In this document: one piece after another, positions 56,474-64,000 of the stretch
Layout of the letters: each line of letters starts with the position of its first letter
How positions within the stretch are numbered: position 1 is the stretch's first letter
Source of the DNA: UBA8437 sp963582065
Lineage (GTDB): Bacteria > Planctomycetota > Planctomycetia > Planctomycetales > Planctomycetaceae
DNA length: 64,000 nt
Direction: 5' to 3'
NCBI GenBank assembly: GCA_963582065.1
Contig: CAUZRQ010000006.1
Location: 1 to 64,000 of the forward strand
The notes under the pieces: generated by a model
Database searches by the model: none
Told to the model about the DNA's origin: nothing
What the model saw: the letters and a program-made list of their open reading frames with translations, nothing else
Made by a program: the position numbers and the translations under genes

Positions 56474-58033
56474 CTAGACCACGGGAAGCTCGACCACCGC
56501 AGCGTGCTGCACTTCGCGAGTGACGATACGGCCGATCAGCGTGGTCGCGGTGCAGTCGTCGACCGAGATCGTCGCCAGCGACCCGGCCAGCCGCGGGTTG
56601 CCGTCAAAGACCACGATCCGGTCGCAATCGGTCCGGCCGACCAGTTGGATCGGACCGCTCACCGGCTCAGACATCACGTCATTTCCGGCACCCCGCGGAG
56701 TCTCCAGCGACACCACCTCGACGGCGGCGTCTTCCGAGAGTTCGACACCGGGCACCGGGTGGGGCGCCACGGCCAGCTGCCGCTTCAATTGCTTGAGAGC
56801 CATCTTGCTGGGGCCTTCGACCAGCACGTCGGCCGTGCGGCCGATGAACTCGGCGTTGTCCTCTTCGCAGATCGCCGTCTGCACATCCAGCAGCCGAGCG
56901 TTGCGTTCCCGTTTGACGGCTTCGGGCACGTCGTCGACCAGCCGCTCGTCGGCCTTCGTCCCCGATCGCGGGCTGTACTTGAAGATGAAACTGTTCTTGA
57001 ACCGGCACTCCTCGACCAGTCGCCGGCTCGCCTCGAAGTCCTCATCGGTCTCGCCGCAGAACCCGACGATGAAGTCGCTGGAAACCGCGCACCCCGGGAC
57101 GATCTCGTTGATCCGCCTCATCATCTCGCGGTACTCGTCCACCGTGTACCCCCGCTTCATCCTCTCGAGCACCGTGTCCGACCCCGACTGGGCCGGCACG
57201 TGCAGGTAGCGGCCGACCTTGGGCAGGTCGCGGACCGCCTCGAGCAACCGGGCGTCCATGTCGCGGGGAAAATTGGTGACAAACTTGATCCGCTCGATCC
57301 CCTCGGTGTCGTGGATCAATTCCAGCACGTCGGCCAACCGAAAGGAGCGGCCGTCTTCGACGTGCGAGTAGCTGTTGACGGTCTGCCCGAGCAACGTCAC
57401 CTCGCGGACCCCCTGTCCGGCCAGGGCCCCCACCTCCGTGAGAATCTGCGATGGCGGACGACTCTGCTCGGGGCCACGGGTGGTCGGCACCACGCAGTAG
57501 GTGCAGAACTTGTCACAGCCGATCATGATCCGGACGTAGGCCTGAAAAGGGCTGGACCGCATGGTCGGATCGCGCAACGGATCGTAGCTCTCGAAGCTCG
57601 ACACCACCTCGTCACGGCTGCCGCCGGTCCGTGCCAGGCTGACGGCCAGGGCCTTGTTGCGGTCCCGCCGCGCTTCGGACACCAGCCGGGGGATCTCGGC
57701 CAACTGGCCGGTCCCGACCACCATGTCGACGTGAGGTGCTCTCTGGAAGATCAGTTCCTGGTCCTTCTGGGCCATGCAGCCGAAGACGCCGATCACCTTG
57801 TCGGGCCGCTTCCGCTTGCTGTACTTCAGCCGGCCCAGTTGGCTGTAGATCTTGTGCTCGGCGTGCTCGCGGACACTGCAGGTGTTGAACAACACCGTGT
57901 CCGCGTCGTTCATGCTCTCGGTCAGCTCGTAACCGCCCTCGCGCAACGCCGCCACGACCAGTTCGCTGTCGAGCACGTTCATCTGGCAGCCAACCGTCTC
58001 GATGTACAGCAGTTGGTTGTGGCTGTTGGACAT
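56474..58033 (-). CDS. miaB: tRNA-2-methylthio-N6-dimethylallyladenosine synthase MiaB
   Basis: 519 aa from the ATG at 58033. The N-terminal methylthiotransferase domain has the three Cys of VGCQMN, NTCSVRE and FGCMAQ, which bind the auxiliary cluster. The radical-SAM motif is C173-x3-C177-x2-C180 (GCDKFCTYCVVP). The sequence LLGQTVNSY fits MiaB, not RimO. The C-terminus holds a TRAM domain, and a tail with ISVDDCTATTLIGRI follows. MiaB adds methylthio groups at A37 of tRNAs that read UNN codons. It is a little longer than the E. coli enzyme. The efp stop lies 26 bp upstream of its start, so the two may be co-transcribed. Confidence 0.95.
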   Translation of the reverse strand: MSNSHNQLLYIETVGCQMNVLDSELVVAALREGGYELTESMNDADTVLFNTCSVREHAEHKIYSQLGRLKYSKRKRPDKVIGVFGCMAQKDQELIFQRAPHVDMVVGTGQLAEIPRLVSEARRDRNKALAVSLARTGGSRDEVVSSFESYDPLRDPTMRSSPFQAYVRIMIGCDKFCTYCVVPTTRGPEQSRPPSQILTEVGALAGQGVREVTLLGQTVNSYSHVEDGRSFRLADVLELIHDTEGIERIKFVTNFPRDMDARLLEAVRDLPKVGRYLHVPAQSGSDTVLERMKRGYTVDEYREMMRRINEIVPGCAVSSDFIVGFCGETDEDFEASRRLVEECRFKNSFIFKYSPRSGTKADERLVDDVPEAVKRERNARLLDVQTAICEEDNAEFIGRTADVLVEGPSKMALKQLKRQLAVAPHPVPGVELSEDAAVEVVSLETPRGAGNDVMSEPVSGPIQLVGRTDCDRIVVFDGNPRLAGSLATISVDDCTATTLIGRIVTREVQHAAVVELPVV

Positions 58034-58059
58034 CGGGGGGGGCTCCGGGGGCAACGGCC

Positions 58060-58629
58060 CTACTCGCGGACGCGTTCGATGTAGGTGCCCGCTTCGGCGT
58101 CGATCTTCAGCTTGTCACCTTCCTTGATGAAGGCCGGCACCTGCACCTCGGCCCCGGTCTCGACGGTGGCCGGCTTGGTGACATTGGTGGCCGTGTTGCC
58201 CTTGGCGGCCGGATCGGTGTGAGTCACCTCCAGCACCACGTGCTGGGGGGGTGTCATCGAGATCAACTGGCCGTTCCAGTAGAGCATCCCGACCGGGGCC
58301 CCCTCGAGCAGAAACGCGATCTGGTCGCCGCAGACAGCGGCCTCGAGCGTGTACTGCTCGTAGCTCTCGTTGTCCATGAAGACATAGCCGCTGGAATCAC
58401 GGTACAGGTACTGCCCGTCACCTCGGTGGACATCGGCCCCATCGAGGCTGTCGCCGCTCTTGTAGGTCCGATCCAGGATCGTACCCTTCAGCAGGTTGCG
58501 AAGCTTGGTCTTGTAGAGAGCCTGGCCCTTGCCCGGCTTGACAAAATTGCACTCGATCATTTCGTAGGGTTCATCGTCGAGGGTGACCTTGATGCCCTTG
58601 CGGAAGTCGCCGGTACTGACTTGAGGCAT
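58060..58629 (-). CDS. efp: Elongation factor P
   Basis: 189 aa, the normal EF-P length, from the ATG at 58629. The N-terminal KOW-like domain has VKPGKGQALYKTKLRNL with Lys at position 34, the site that is beta-lysylated in E. coli. The two OB domains follow (SYEQYTLEAAVCGDQIAFL, and the C-terminal GDKLKIDAEAGTYIERVRE). EF-P relieves ribosome stalling at polyproline. The divergent gene 147 bp away encodes EpmB, which supports Lys34 modification by the beta-lysine route. EpmA was not found in this window. Confidence 0.96.
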   Translation of the reverse strand: MPQVSTGDFRKGIKVTLDDEPYEMIECNFVKPGKGQALYKTKLRNLLKGTILDRTYKSGDSLDGADVHRGDGQYLYRDSSGYVFMDNESYEQYTLEAAVCGDQIAFLLEGAPVGMLYWNGQLISMTPPQHVVLEVTHTDPAAKGNTATNVTKPATVETGAEVQVPAFIKEGDKLKIDAEAGTYIERVRE

Positions 58630-58776
58630 TGGTTGTATCCGTTTCCACTGGCTATGCTGAGCCGTCCGGTGGTGGTCGATCGGACAATCGCGACCACTTT
58701 CCATCGTCTGGGCCTGATCTCCGGCCAACGGAAGCCAGACTAGCACATCCGGTTTAACGACGGAACCGAGGTCCGC

Positions 58777-59796
58777 GTGGCCCGAGCAATCGTCCGAAAC
58801 GGCATGCCGTCCGACACCGCCAGGGCCACGGACTGGCACGCCGAGCTGTCCCGGGCAATCCGTGATCCCGAAACACTTGTCGAGAGACTCGGACTCGACC
58901 GGTCGGTCCTGGACGCGGCTCGCGGATCGGCCGAACTGTTCGGGGTGATGGTTCCCGAGAGTTTCCTGGCCCGGATGCGGCACGGTGACCCGCAGGACCC
59001 GCTGCTGAAGCAGGTGCTGCCGATCGCCGATGAGCAACAGCCGGCCACGGGCACGACCGACGCCGTCGGCGACCTCGACGCACGACGTGTCCCGGGGCTG
59101 ATCCACAAGTACGACGGGCGGGCGCTGCTGATCGCCACCGGCAGCTGTGCCGTCCACTGTCGCTACTGCTTTCGACGCCACTACCCATACGGCGAAGAGC
59201 CCCGGAGGCTGGACGAGTGGGACCCGGCGATCGACGAACTGGCCGCCGACGATTCGATCGACGAGGTGATTCTCAGTGGTGGTGATCCGCTGATGCTGAC
59301 CGACACGCGATTGGACCGGCTTTTCGAGCGGCTCGAGGCCATCCCGCACCTGGCACGTCTGAGAATCCACACGCGGCTGCCGGTGGTTCTGCCCAGCCGG
59401 GTCACCGAAACGCTGTGCCACCGGTTGCGGGCGGGCCGACTGACACCGGTCGTGGTCGTGCACGCCAACCACCCGGCCGAGGTGGTCGACGACTGTTCGG
59501 ATGCCCTGAGACGGCTGGTCGAGTCGGGACTGACCGTGCTCAACCAGTCCGTCCTGCTGGCCGGAGTCAATGACGATGCCGACACGCTGGCCGAGTTGTG
59601 CACCAGGTTGGCCAACCTGGGCGTGGTGCCCTATTACCTGCACCAGTTGGATCGCGTGGCCGGGGTGATGCACTTCGAGGTGCCCGAATCTCACGGACGG
59701 CGATTGATCGCCGAACTGGAACGTCGGTTGCCCGGCTATGCGGTGCCTCGCTATGTCCGCGAAGTGCCCGGAGCAGCCGGGAAAGTCCGACTGTAG
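58777..59796 (+). CDS. epmB: EF-P beta-lysylation protein EpmB (lysine 2,3-aminomutase-like)
   Basis: 339 aa with a GTG start at 58777; an ATG at 58804 is an alternative. The radical-SAM motif is C124-x3-C128-x2-C131 (CAVHCRYCFRRHYPYGE). The N-terminal segment (DWHAELSRAIRDPETLVERL, MVPESFLARM, DPLLKQVLP) matches the EpmB form instead of the longer clostridial KamA. Other conserved parts are VILSGGDPLML and GVVPYYLHQLDRV. EpmB makes (R)-beta-lysine for EF-P Lys34. Its position divergent to efp supports this. It ends 6 bp before the convergent murD stop. Confidence 0.93.
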   Translation: MARAIVRNGMPSDTARATDWHAELSRAIRDPETLVERLGLDRSVLDAARGSAELFGVMVPESFLARMRHGDPQDPLLKQVLPIADEQQPATGTTDAVGDLDARRVPGLIHKYDGRALLIATGSCAVHCRYCFRRHYPYGEEPRRLDEWDPAIDELAADDSIDEVILSGGDPLMLTDTRLDRLFERLEAIPHLARLRIHTRLPVVLPSRVTETLCHRLRAGRLTPVVVVHANHPAEVVDDCSDALRRLVESGLTVLNQSVLLAGVNDDADTLAELCTRLANLGVVPYYLHQLDRVAGVMHFEVPESHGRRLIAELERRLPGYAVPRYVREVPGAAGKVRL

Positions 59797-59802
59797 TCGG
59801 CC

Positions 59803-61206
59803 CTAGGCCGCCGTCCGGGCCAATCGAGCAAACTCCTCGCCCCGCTCGCGAAAGCTCGAGAACCAGTCGTAGCTGGCACAGCCGGGGGAGAGCACGATGT
59901 TGTCGCCCGGCCGGGACTGGGCAATCGCCCAATCGAAGGCCTCGTCAAACGACTCGCAGACACGCCACGGTCCGTCCCAGCCGAGTTCGTCGAGCAGCCG
60001 CTCGAGTTCGCCGGCCGTCTGACCCATCAGCGCCACCGCCCGGGTCCCCCCGGCGATCGTCCTGGCCAGGCCCTCCAGCGGCAGCCGCTTGTCGTAGCCC
60101 CCGGCCAGCAACACCACCGGGGAGGCGAACGACGCCAGAGCCACCTCGACCGATTCTGGCGTCGTGGCCAACGAATCGTCGTAGAAGCTTCGCCCGCCCG
60201 TTTCGACGACCAGTTGCAACCGGTGCGGAAGCCCGTCGAACCCCTGCAACCCGTGGCGGACATCGTCGATCCCGGCTCCCGCCAGCAACGCCGCGGCGGT
60301 CGCGGCCGCCGCGTTGAGCCGATCGTGGTGACCCGCCGTGGCGATCCAGTGCCCCAACGGAATCTCGACCGCCAGGTCACGCATCCGCACCGAGGCCACC
60401 TGGTGGTCCTCCTCAAACAGAAACACGCCCTGGCCGGTCCCCTGGTCGATCCCGAATCCAAACCGCTGCCCGTGAACCGGCCATCCCGACACGTCGGGGT
60501 CGAGGTCATTCAGAACGCACATCGACCCGGACGTTTGCCATCTCAGGATCGCCTGCTTGGCGTGGCGGTAGGCATCCAGCGTCCCGTGGCGATCGAGATG
60601 ATTGGGAGAAAGGTTGGTGACGACGGCGATATCGGGGGCGGCCTGCTGTCGGTCGAGGTGTTCGAGTTGGAAGCTGCTGAGTTCGAGAACGACCCGGTCG
60701 TCGGGCCGGATCGAATCCAGCTCGTTCAGCAGGCTGCCACCGATGTTGCCGCCCAGCCACACCGTCTGCCCCGACGCTTCCAGGATCGCATGGATCATCG
60801 CCGTGGTGGTCGACTTGCCGTTGCTGCCGGTCACCCCGATCGTCGCAGCCGGGCACAGTTCCCAGAACAGCCCGATCTCGGTGGTCAGCCGTGCCCCGGC
60901 CGATCCGGCCAACTCCAGCCATGGGCTCTCCAGCGGCACCGCCGGATTGACCACCACCAGTTGGGCAGCCGTGAAGTCCTCGGCACGATGCTCACCCAGC
61001 CGCCAGGTGATCCGGCTGCCGGGCAGGCCGTCGAGCCGCGCCACCTCTGCGGCCATCAAATCGGCACCACGGCGATCGGTGACGGTGACACGGGCCCCCT
61101 GCCGACAGAGAAACTCGACCGCGCCGGCACCTCCCCCAAAGGTCCCCAGTCCCATTACCGTGACCGGGAGTCCGCGAAGTTCGGTGATCAGGTTGCTGGT
61201 GGTCAC
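59803..61206 (-). CDS. murD: UDP-N-acetylmuramoyl-L-alanine--D-glutamate ligase MurD
   Basis: 467 aa from GTG at 61206; a TTG 22 codons earlier is less likely. The N-terminal Rossmann domain (VTVMGLGTFGGGAGAVEFL), the ATP loop IGVTGSNGKSTTT, VLELSSFQLEHL and the C-terminal YDDSLATTPESVEVAL with VLLAGGYDKRLPL are MurD features. It adds D-glutamate to UDP-MurNAc-L-Ala in the cytoplasm. Its presence means this planctomycete keeps the peptidoglycan pathway. No other mur or fts gene is next to it, unlike the usual dcw cluster. Confidence 0.95.
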   Translation of the reverse strand: MTTSNLITELRGLPVTVMGLGTFGGGAGAVEFLCRQGARVTVTDRRGADLMAAEVARLDGLPGSRITWRLGEHRAEDFTAAQLVVVNPAVPLESPWLELAGSAGARLTTEIGLFWELCPAATIGVTGSNGKSTTTAMIHAILEASGQTVWLGGNIGGSLLNELDSIRPDDRVVLELSSFQLEHLDRQQAAPDIAVVTNLSPNHLDRHGTLDAYRHAKQAILRWQTSGSMCVLNDLDPDVSGWPVHGQRFGFGIDQGTGQGVFLFEEDHQVASVRMRDLAVEIPLGHWIATAGHHDRLNAAAATAAALLAGAGIDDVRHGLQGFDGLPHRLQLVVETGGRSFYDDSLATTPESVEVALASFASPVVLLAGGYDKRLPLEGLARTIAGGTRAVALMGQTAGELERLLDELGWDGPWRVCESFDEAFDWAIAQSRPGDNIVLSPGCASYDWFSSFRERGEEFARLARTAA

Positions 61207-61266
61207 GACGCCTGAAATACCGGTTTCGGCGGCGGTGCGGAAGAGGAAACCGTGCCGGTGGGCGGA

Positions 61267-61295
61267 TTGCAACGCGACCGGACCGAGGTTACCTT
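61267..61295 (+). promoter_or_regulatory. Candidate promoter for the symporter gene
   Basis: TTGCAA (61267-61272), a 17-nt spacer and TACCTT (61290-61295) lie 58 nt before the ATG at 61354, in the 147-bp gap shared with murD. Both hexamers are moderate matches. Confidence 0.3.
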
Positions 61296-61353
61296 GCTCG
61301 CATCAGGCCCCGTTCCCCCCGCCGCCAGGCCCCGCCGCAAGGACCTCACCTCC

Positions 61354-64000
61354 ATGACACTCGCCGACTACCTCGTCCTGGGCGGCTACTTCCTGATGAT
61401 GATCGGCATCGGCGCCTACTGCGCCACGCGGATCAAAAAGCAGGAGGACTTTTTCCTGGGAGGCCGCTCGTTCGGCAAGCTGCTGCAGACGTTCGCCGCC
61501 TTCGGCGCGGGAACCGGTTCCAGCGATCCGATCAATACCGGGCGGACCACGTTCACCGGCGGGATGAGCGGAATGTGGAGCGTGATGTTCTGGCTGTTCG
61601 TCACCCCGTTCTACTGGATCACCGGTGTCTGGTACCGGCGGATGCGTCACCTGACGCTGGGCGACTGGTTCGTCGAGCGATACGAGTCGCGCTGGCTGGG
61701 TGCCGCCTACAGCATCTTCGGTGTCCTGTTCTTCATGATCTACGGCTCGATGTTCTTCTCGGCCATCAGCAAGACGGCCGAGCCGATGATCGGCGAGACG
61801 ATCACCGTGTTCGGGACCACCGTGGCATTGAAGTTCGTGCTGATCCCGGTGATCGCCGTGGTGGTGGTGGTGTACGGGATCGCCGGTGGCCTGGCGGCCG
61901 CCTACTACACCGACCTGATCCAGGGCCTGTGCATCATCGGACTCTCGGTCATGCTGATCCCGATTGGGCTCGGCAAACTGACCGACGACACGATGATGAA
62001 CCAGTCGGATAGCCTGGAACTGGCCATCCTGGCCAACAATCGTGACCACCCGCTGCTGGTCAACCGGGCGGTCGATCCGACTTTAGAGGGCAACCAGATT
62101 CGCAGTGCCGAAGGCGTTCTCGAAGGTCAGTGGCACCCGATCGATCCGAATGGCCAGGTCGATGACAGTTTCGATGTCCTGATCCGGAAACGGGCCGGCG
62201 CCGACGGAAACGAGGTGGACCACGCGCTGGTGAAGTACGAGCCGGCAATCCGCCGCGTGACCCGTAAAGATTTCTCTCGCGTCTACCTGACCAAGGAGGA
62301 CGACGGGCGGCTGGCGGTTGGTTTCACGTTGAACTATGGCGGATCCATGCGGATTGGCGATCTGACGGGCAACAACGAGCCGGACAAGGCCGAGGAATTC
62401 TACCGTCGGTTGGCGATCATTCTCGATGGCAAGGTCTTTTCGGCACCGACGCTGGAGGGCCGGATCAGCCATACCGGGATCATCCGGGGTGACTTCACCA
62501 AGCAGGAAATCGACGAGTTGATCGGGAATCTCAATCCCGACGACAAGAGTGGTTTCGAGGTAATGCACGACCAGTTGCCCAAGTCGTTCTTCAATGTCGT
62601 TGGCGGCACCGCCGCCCAGTTCTCGTTCTACTACCTGCTGGCGATCGTACTGGCCAACCTGACCGGCATCGTCGTGCAGCCGCACTTCATCGCCACGGGA
62701 GGTGGATCGGCCAAGACCGAGTTCAACGCGCGGGTCGGCCTGGTGGTCGGCAATTTCCTGAAACGGTTCTGCACTCTCGGCTGGGTGCTGACCGCATTGA
62801 TCGCCGCGACACTGTACGCCGACGTGCCACAACTGGTCGCCAACCCCGACCAGGTATGGGGATACGCCTCGATGCAGCTGCTTGGTCCGGGCTTCCGCGG
62901 CCTGATGCTGGCCTGCCTGCTGGCGGCATTGATGAGCAGTGTCGATGCCCAGATGGTCGTCGGTGCCGGGTTAATCGTCCGCAACCTCTATGTCCCGTTC
63001 CTCAAGCCGAATGCGGGCGAACGAGAATGCCTGTGGGCAGGGCGGCTGACCGGAGTGATCGTCGTCGCCGGCGGGGTCTTTTTCTCGCTGGCCCGTTACG
63101 ACATGCTCAAACAACTCGAGTTGACCTTCTGGTTCCCCCTGGTCTTCGCCGCCCCCTTCTGGATTGGCATGTACTGGCGACGGGGCACGAAACACGGAGC
63201 CTGGGTCACCGTGACCTATTGCCTGCTGTTCTTCTTCGTGATTCCGTTCTTCGGACCAAAGGTCTTCAGCGGTTGGCGGGAAAACCAGGCCCTGATGAGC
63301 CGCACGCCACACACCCGCACAACCTCGATGGAAGTCGTCTCCAAGTCGATGCTCCGCCGGCGTTTCACCGGATCGCTGAATGCATGGACCGAGGCGGGCC
63401 AAGGGCTCTCCGGCGAGAAGCTGGCTGATCACCGGGCCAACAAGCCGCAGCGTCTCTCGCCGGGCAGGATCCTCGTTCCCGGACCGGACGGAATGCAGGA
63501 GATCGCGGCGGGAGCCACGCGACTGCCCAGGACAACCGAGAACAAGAGTGTCAGCATCTACTGGGACGAGCTTGTGCCGGTCGATTCCGAAGCCCGAGAA
63601 ACGGTGGTGGCAACCGAGCAGATTGACGAGCACACCACACGTGAAACACTCGATTACCCGGCCGGCACGGGGTTGCGGGGTGATGGCAACCTGAAACTCA
63701 ACCTGATCTTCTACCAGCCCTTCAACCTGGACCTGGCCGGCAAGTCGCCCTCAACCCTCAACGCCCTGGAACTCGTTCCCAAGATCGTAATGCCATTCCT
63801 GGTGATGATCATCGCCAGCCTGCTCACCCGCAGGAACTCGACCGAGTGCCTGGACCACTACTACGCCAAGATGAAAACTCCCGTGGATCCGGATCCCGAG
63901 CAGGACCGCTTGAAACTGGAGTCGGCCTACGCGGATCCGAGCACGTGCGAGCGAGTGAAACTCTTCCCGAACAGTTCACTGGAGTTCCAGAAACCCAACA
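61354..64000 (+). CDS. Sodium/solute symporter (SSS family) with inserted SecD P1-head-like domain, 3' end cut by the window
   Basis: 882 codons read without a stop to the window edge. Residues 1-210 give the first SSS helices (LVLGGYFLMMIGIGAYCATR, FGAGTGSSDPINTGRTTF, VVYGIAGGLAAAYYTDLIQG). A soluble insert at about 212-415 follows, including RLAVGFTLNYGGSMRIGDL, LAIILDGKVFSAPTLEG and ISHTGIIRGDFTKQEIDELI. This is the pattern of the SecD first periplasmic (P1 head) domain. SSS helices then resume (YLLAIVLANLTGIVVQPHF, LMLACLLAALMSSVDAQMVV). A second soluble insert lies at about 645-790, before another hydrophobic segment (IVMPFLVMIIASLL). The gene is divergent from murD. The transported solute is unknown. 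Confidence 0.85.
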   Translation, partial: MTLADYLVLGGYFLMMIGIGAYCATRIKKQEDFFLGGRSFGKLLQTFAAFGAGTGSSDPINTGRTTFTGGMSGMWSVMFWLFVTPFYWITGVWYRRMRHLTLGDWFVERYESRWLGAAYSIFGVLFFMIYGSMFFSAISKTAEPMIGETITVFGTTVALKFVLIPVIAVVVVVYGIAGGLAAAYYTDLIQGLCIIGLSVMLIPIGLGKLTDDTMMNQSDSLELAILANNRDHPLLVNRAVDPTLEGNQIRSAEGVLEGQWHPIDPNGQVDDSFDVLIRKRAGADGNEVDHALVKYEPAIRRVTRKDFSRVYLTKEDDGRLAVGFTLNYGGSMRIGDLTGNNEPDKAEEFYRRLAIILDGKVFSAPTLEGRISHTGIIRGDFTKQEIDELIGNLNPDDKSGFEVMHDQLPKSFFNVVGGTAAQFSFYYLLAIVLANLTGIVVQPHFIATGGGSAKTEFNARVGLVVGNFLKRFCTLGWVLTALIAATLYADVPQLVANPDQVWGYASMQLLGPGFRGLMLACLLAALMSSVDAQMVVGAGLIVRNLYVPFLKPNAGERECLWAGRLTGVIVVAGGVFFSLARYDMLKQLELTFWFPLVFAAPFWIGMYWRRGTKHGAWVTVTYCLLFFFVIPFFGPKVFSGWRENQALMSRTPHTRTTSMEVVSKSMLRRRFTGSLNAWTEAGQGLSGEKLADHRANKPQRLSPGRILVPGPDGMQEIAAGATRLPRTTENKSVSIYWDELVPVDSEARETVVATEQIDEHTTRETLDYPAGTGLRGDGNLKLNLIFYQPFNLDLAGKSPSTLNALELVPKIVMPFLVMIIASLLTRRNSTECLDHYYAKMKTPVDPDPEQDRLKLESAYADPSTCERVKLFPNSSLEFQKPN

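Noticed and set aside
58630..59694. Long in-frame N-terminal extension of efp
   Set aside because: EF-P is complete at 189 aa from the ATG at 58629 with Lys at the canonical position 34; the extension runs antisense to epmB.

Overview
The window is GC-rich chromosomal DNA that looks like a member of the Planctomycetota. That call rests on gene content, not on a database search: a DUF1549/DUF1553 protein next to a DUF1501 protein and a WD40 protein, two MoxR/DUF58/BatA/VWA clusters, a DUF4159 protein, a CSPTR-type sulfatase, and many secreted TIM-barrel, PA14/PKD and FG-GAP proteins. No phage, transposase, integrase, CRISPR array or rRNA was seen. There is one tRNA, tRNA-Arg(ACG).

Layout. Positions 1-318 hold a 26-bp perfect palindrome, a GC hairpin and the tRNA. 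Positions 319-11400 are a rightward block: a HEAT-repeat membrane protein, a membrane-fusion (HlyD-like) protein overlapping a PqqD/M50-peptidase/HlyD/PDZ fusion, two metal-dependent amidohydrolase-fold proteins, and the DUF1549/1553, DUF1501 and WD40 trio. Positions 11423-14946 hold a fused MFS/spermidine-synthase-like protein and a divergent SGNH-type hydrolase, separated by an inverted repeat that gives both genes a similar leader.

Positions 14961-52819 (about 38 kb) are all on the minus strand. Read in the direction of transcription, they start with an overlapping set: FG-GAP protein, TIM-barrel glycosidase-like protein, PLD-like protein, truncated TIM-barrel protein and sulfatase. Next is cluster B: MoxR, DUF58, BatA/VWA, a DUF4175-like giant, VWA/GATase-like, two tandemly duplicated alpha/alpha-toroid proteins, a small secreted protein and a double DUF4159 protein. 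Then comes cluster A: MoxR, DUF58, BatA/VWA, VWA/GATase-like, DUF4175-like, a PA14/PKD/TPR protein, a secreted carbohydrate-binding-like protein, an M3 peptidase and a Gfo/Idh/MocA oxidoreductase. A and B share five paralogous core genes, but the last two core genes are in swapped order.

Positions 53050-64000 are mostly housekeeping: a TIGR01777 epimerase, a sugar-phosphate-isomerase-like protein, a secreted glycosidase-like protein, miaB, efp, a divergent epmB and murD. The window ends inside a sodium/solute symporter that carries an inserted SecD P1-head-like domain.

How the genes may work together (inference). In the known MoxR/VWA theme, an AAA+ ATPase acts on VWA-domain membrane proteins and remodels or activates envelope machinery. 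Here each cluster adds a very large membrane-anchored coiled-coil protein and several GATase-like-fold domains that lack an obvious catalytic cysteine. The best candidates for undescribed biology are this duplicated envelope system with its toroid and DUF4159 partners, and the symporter-SecD fusion. Other useful signals are the recently homogenised toroid gene pair, and efp (Lys34 present) divergent from epmB.
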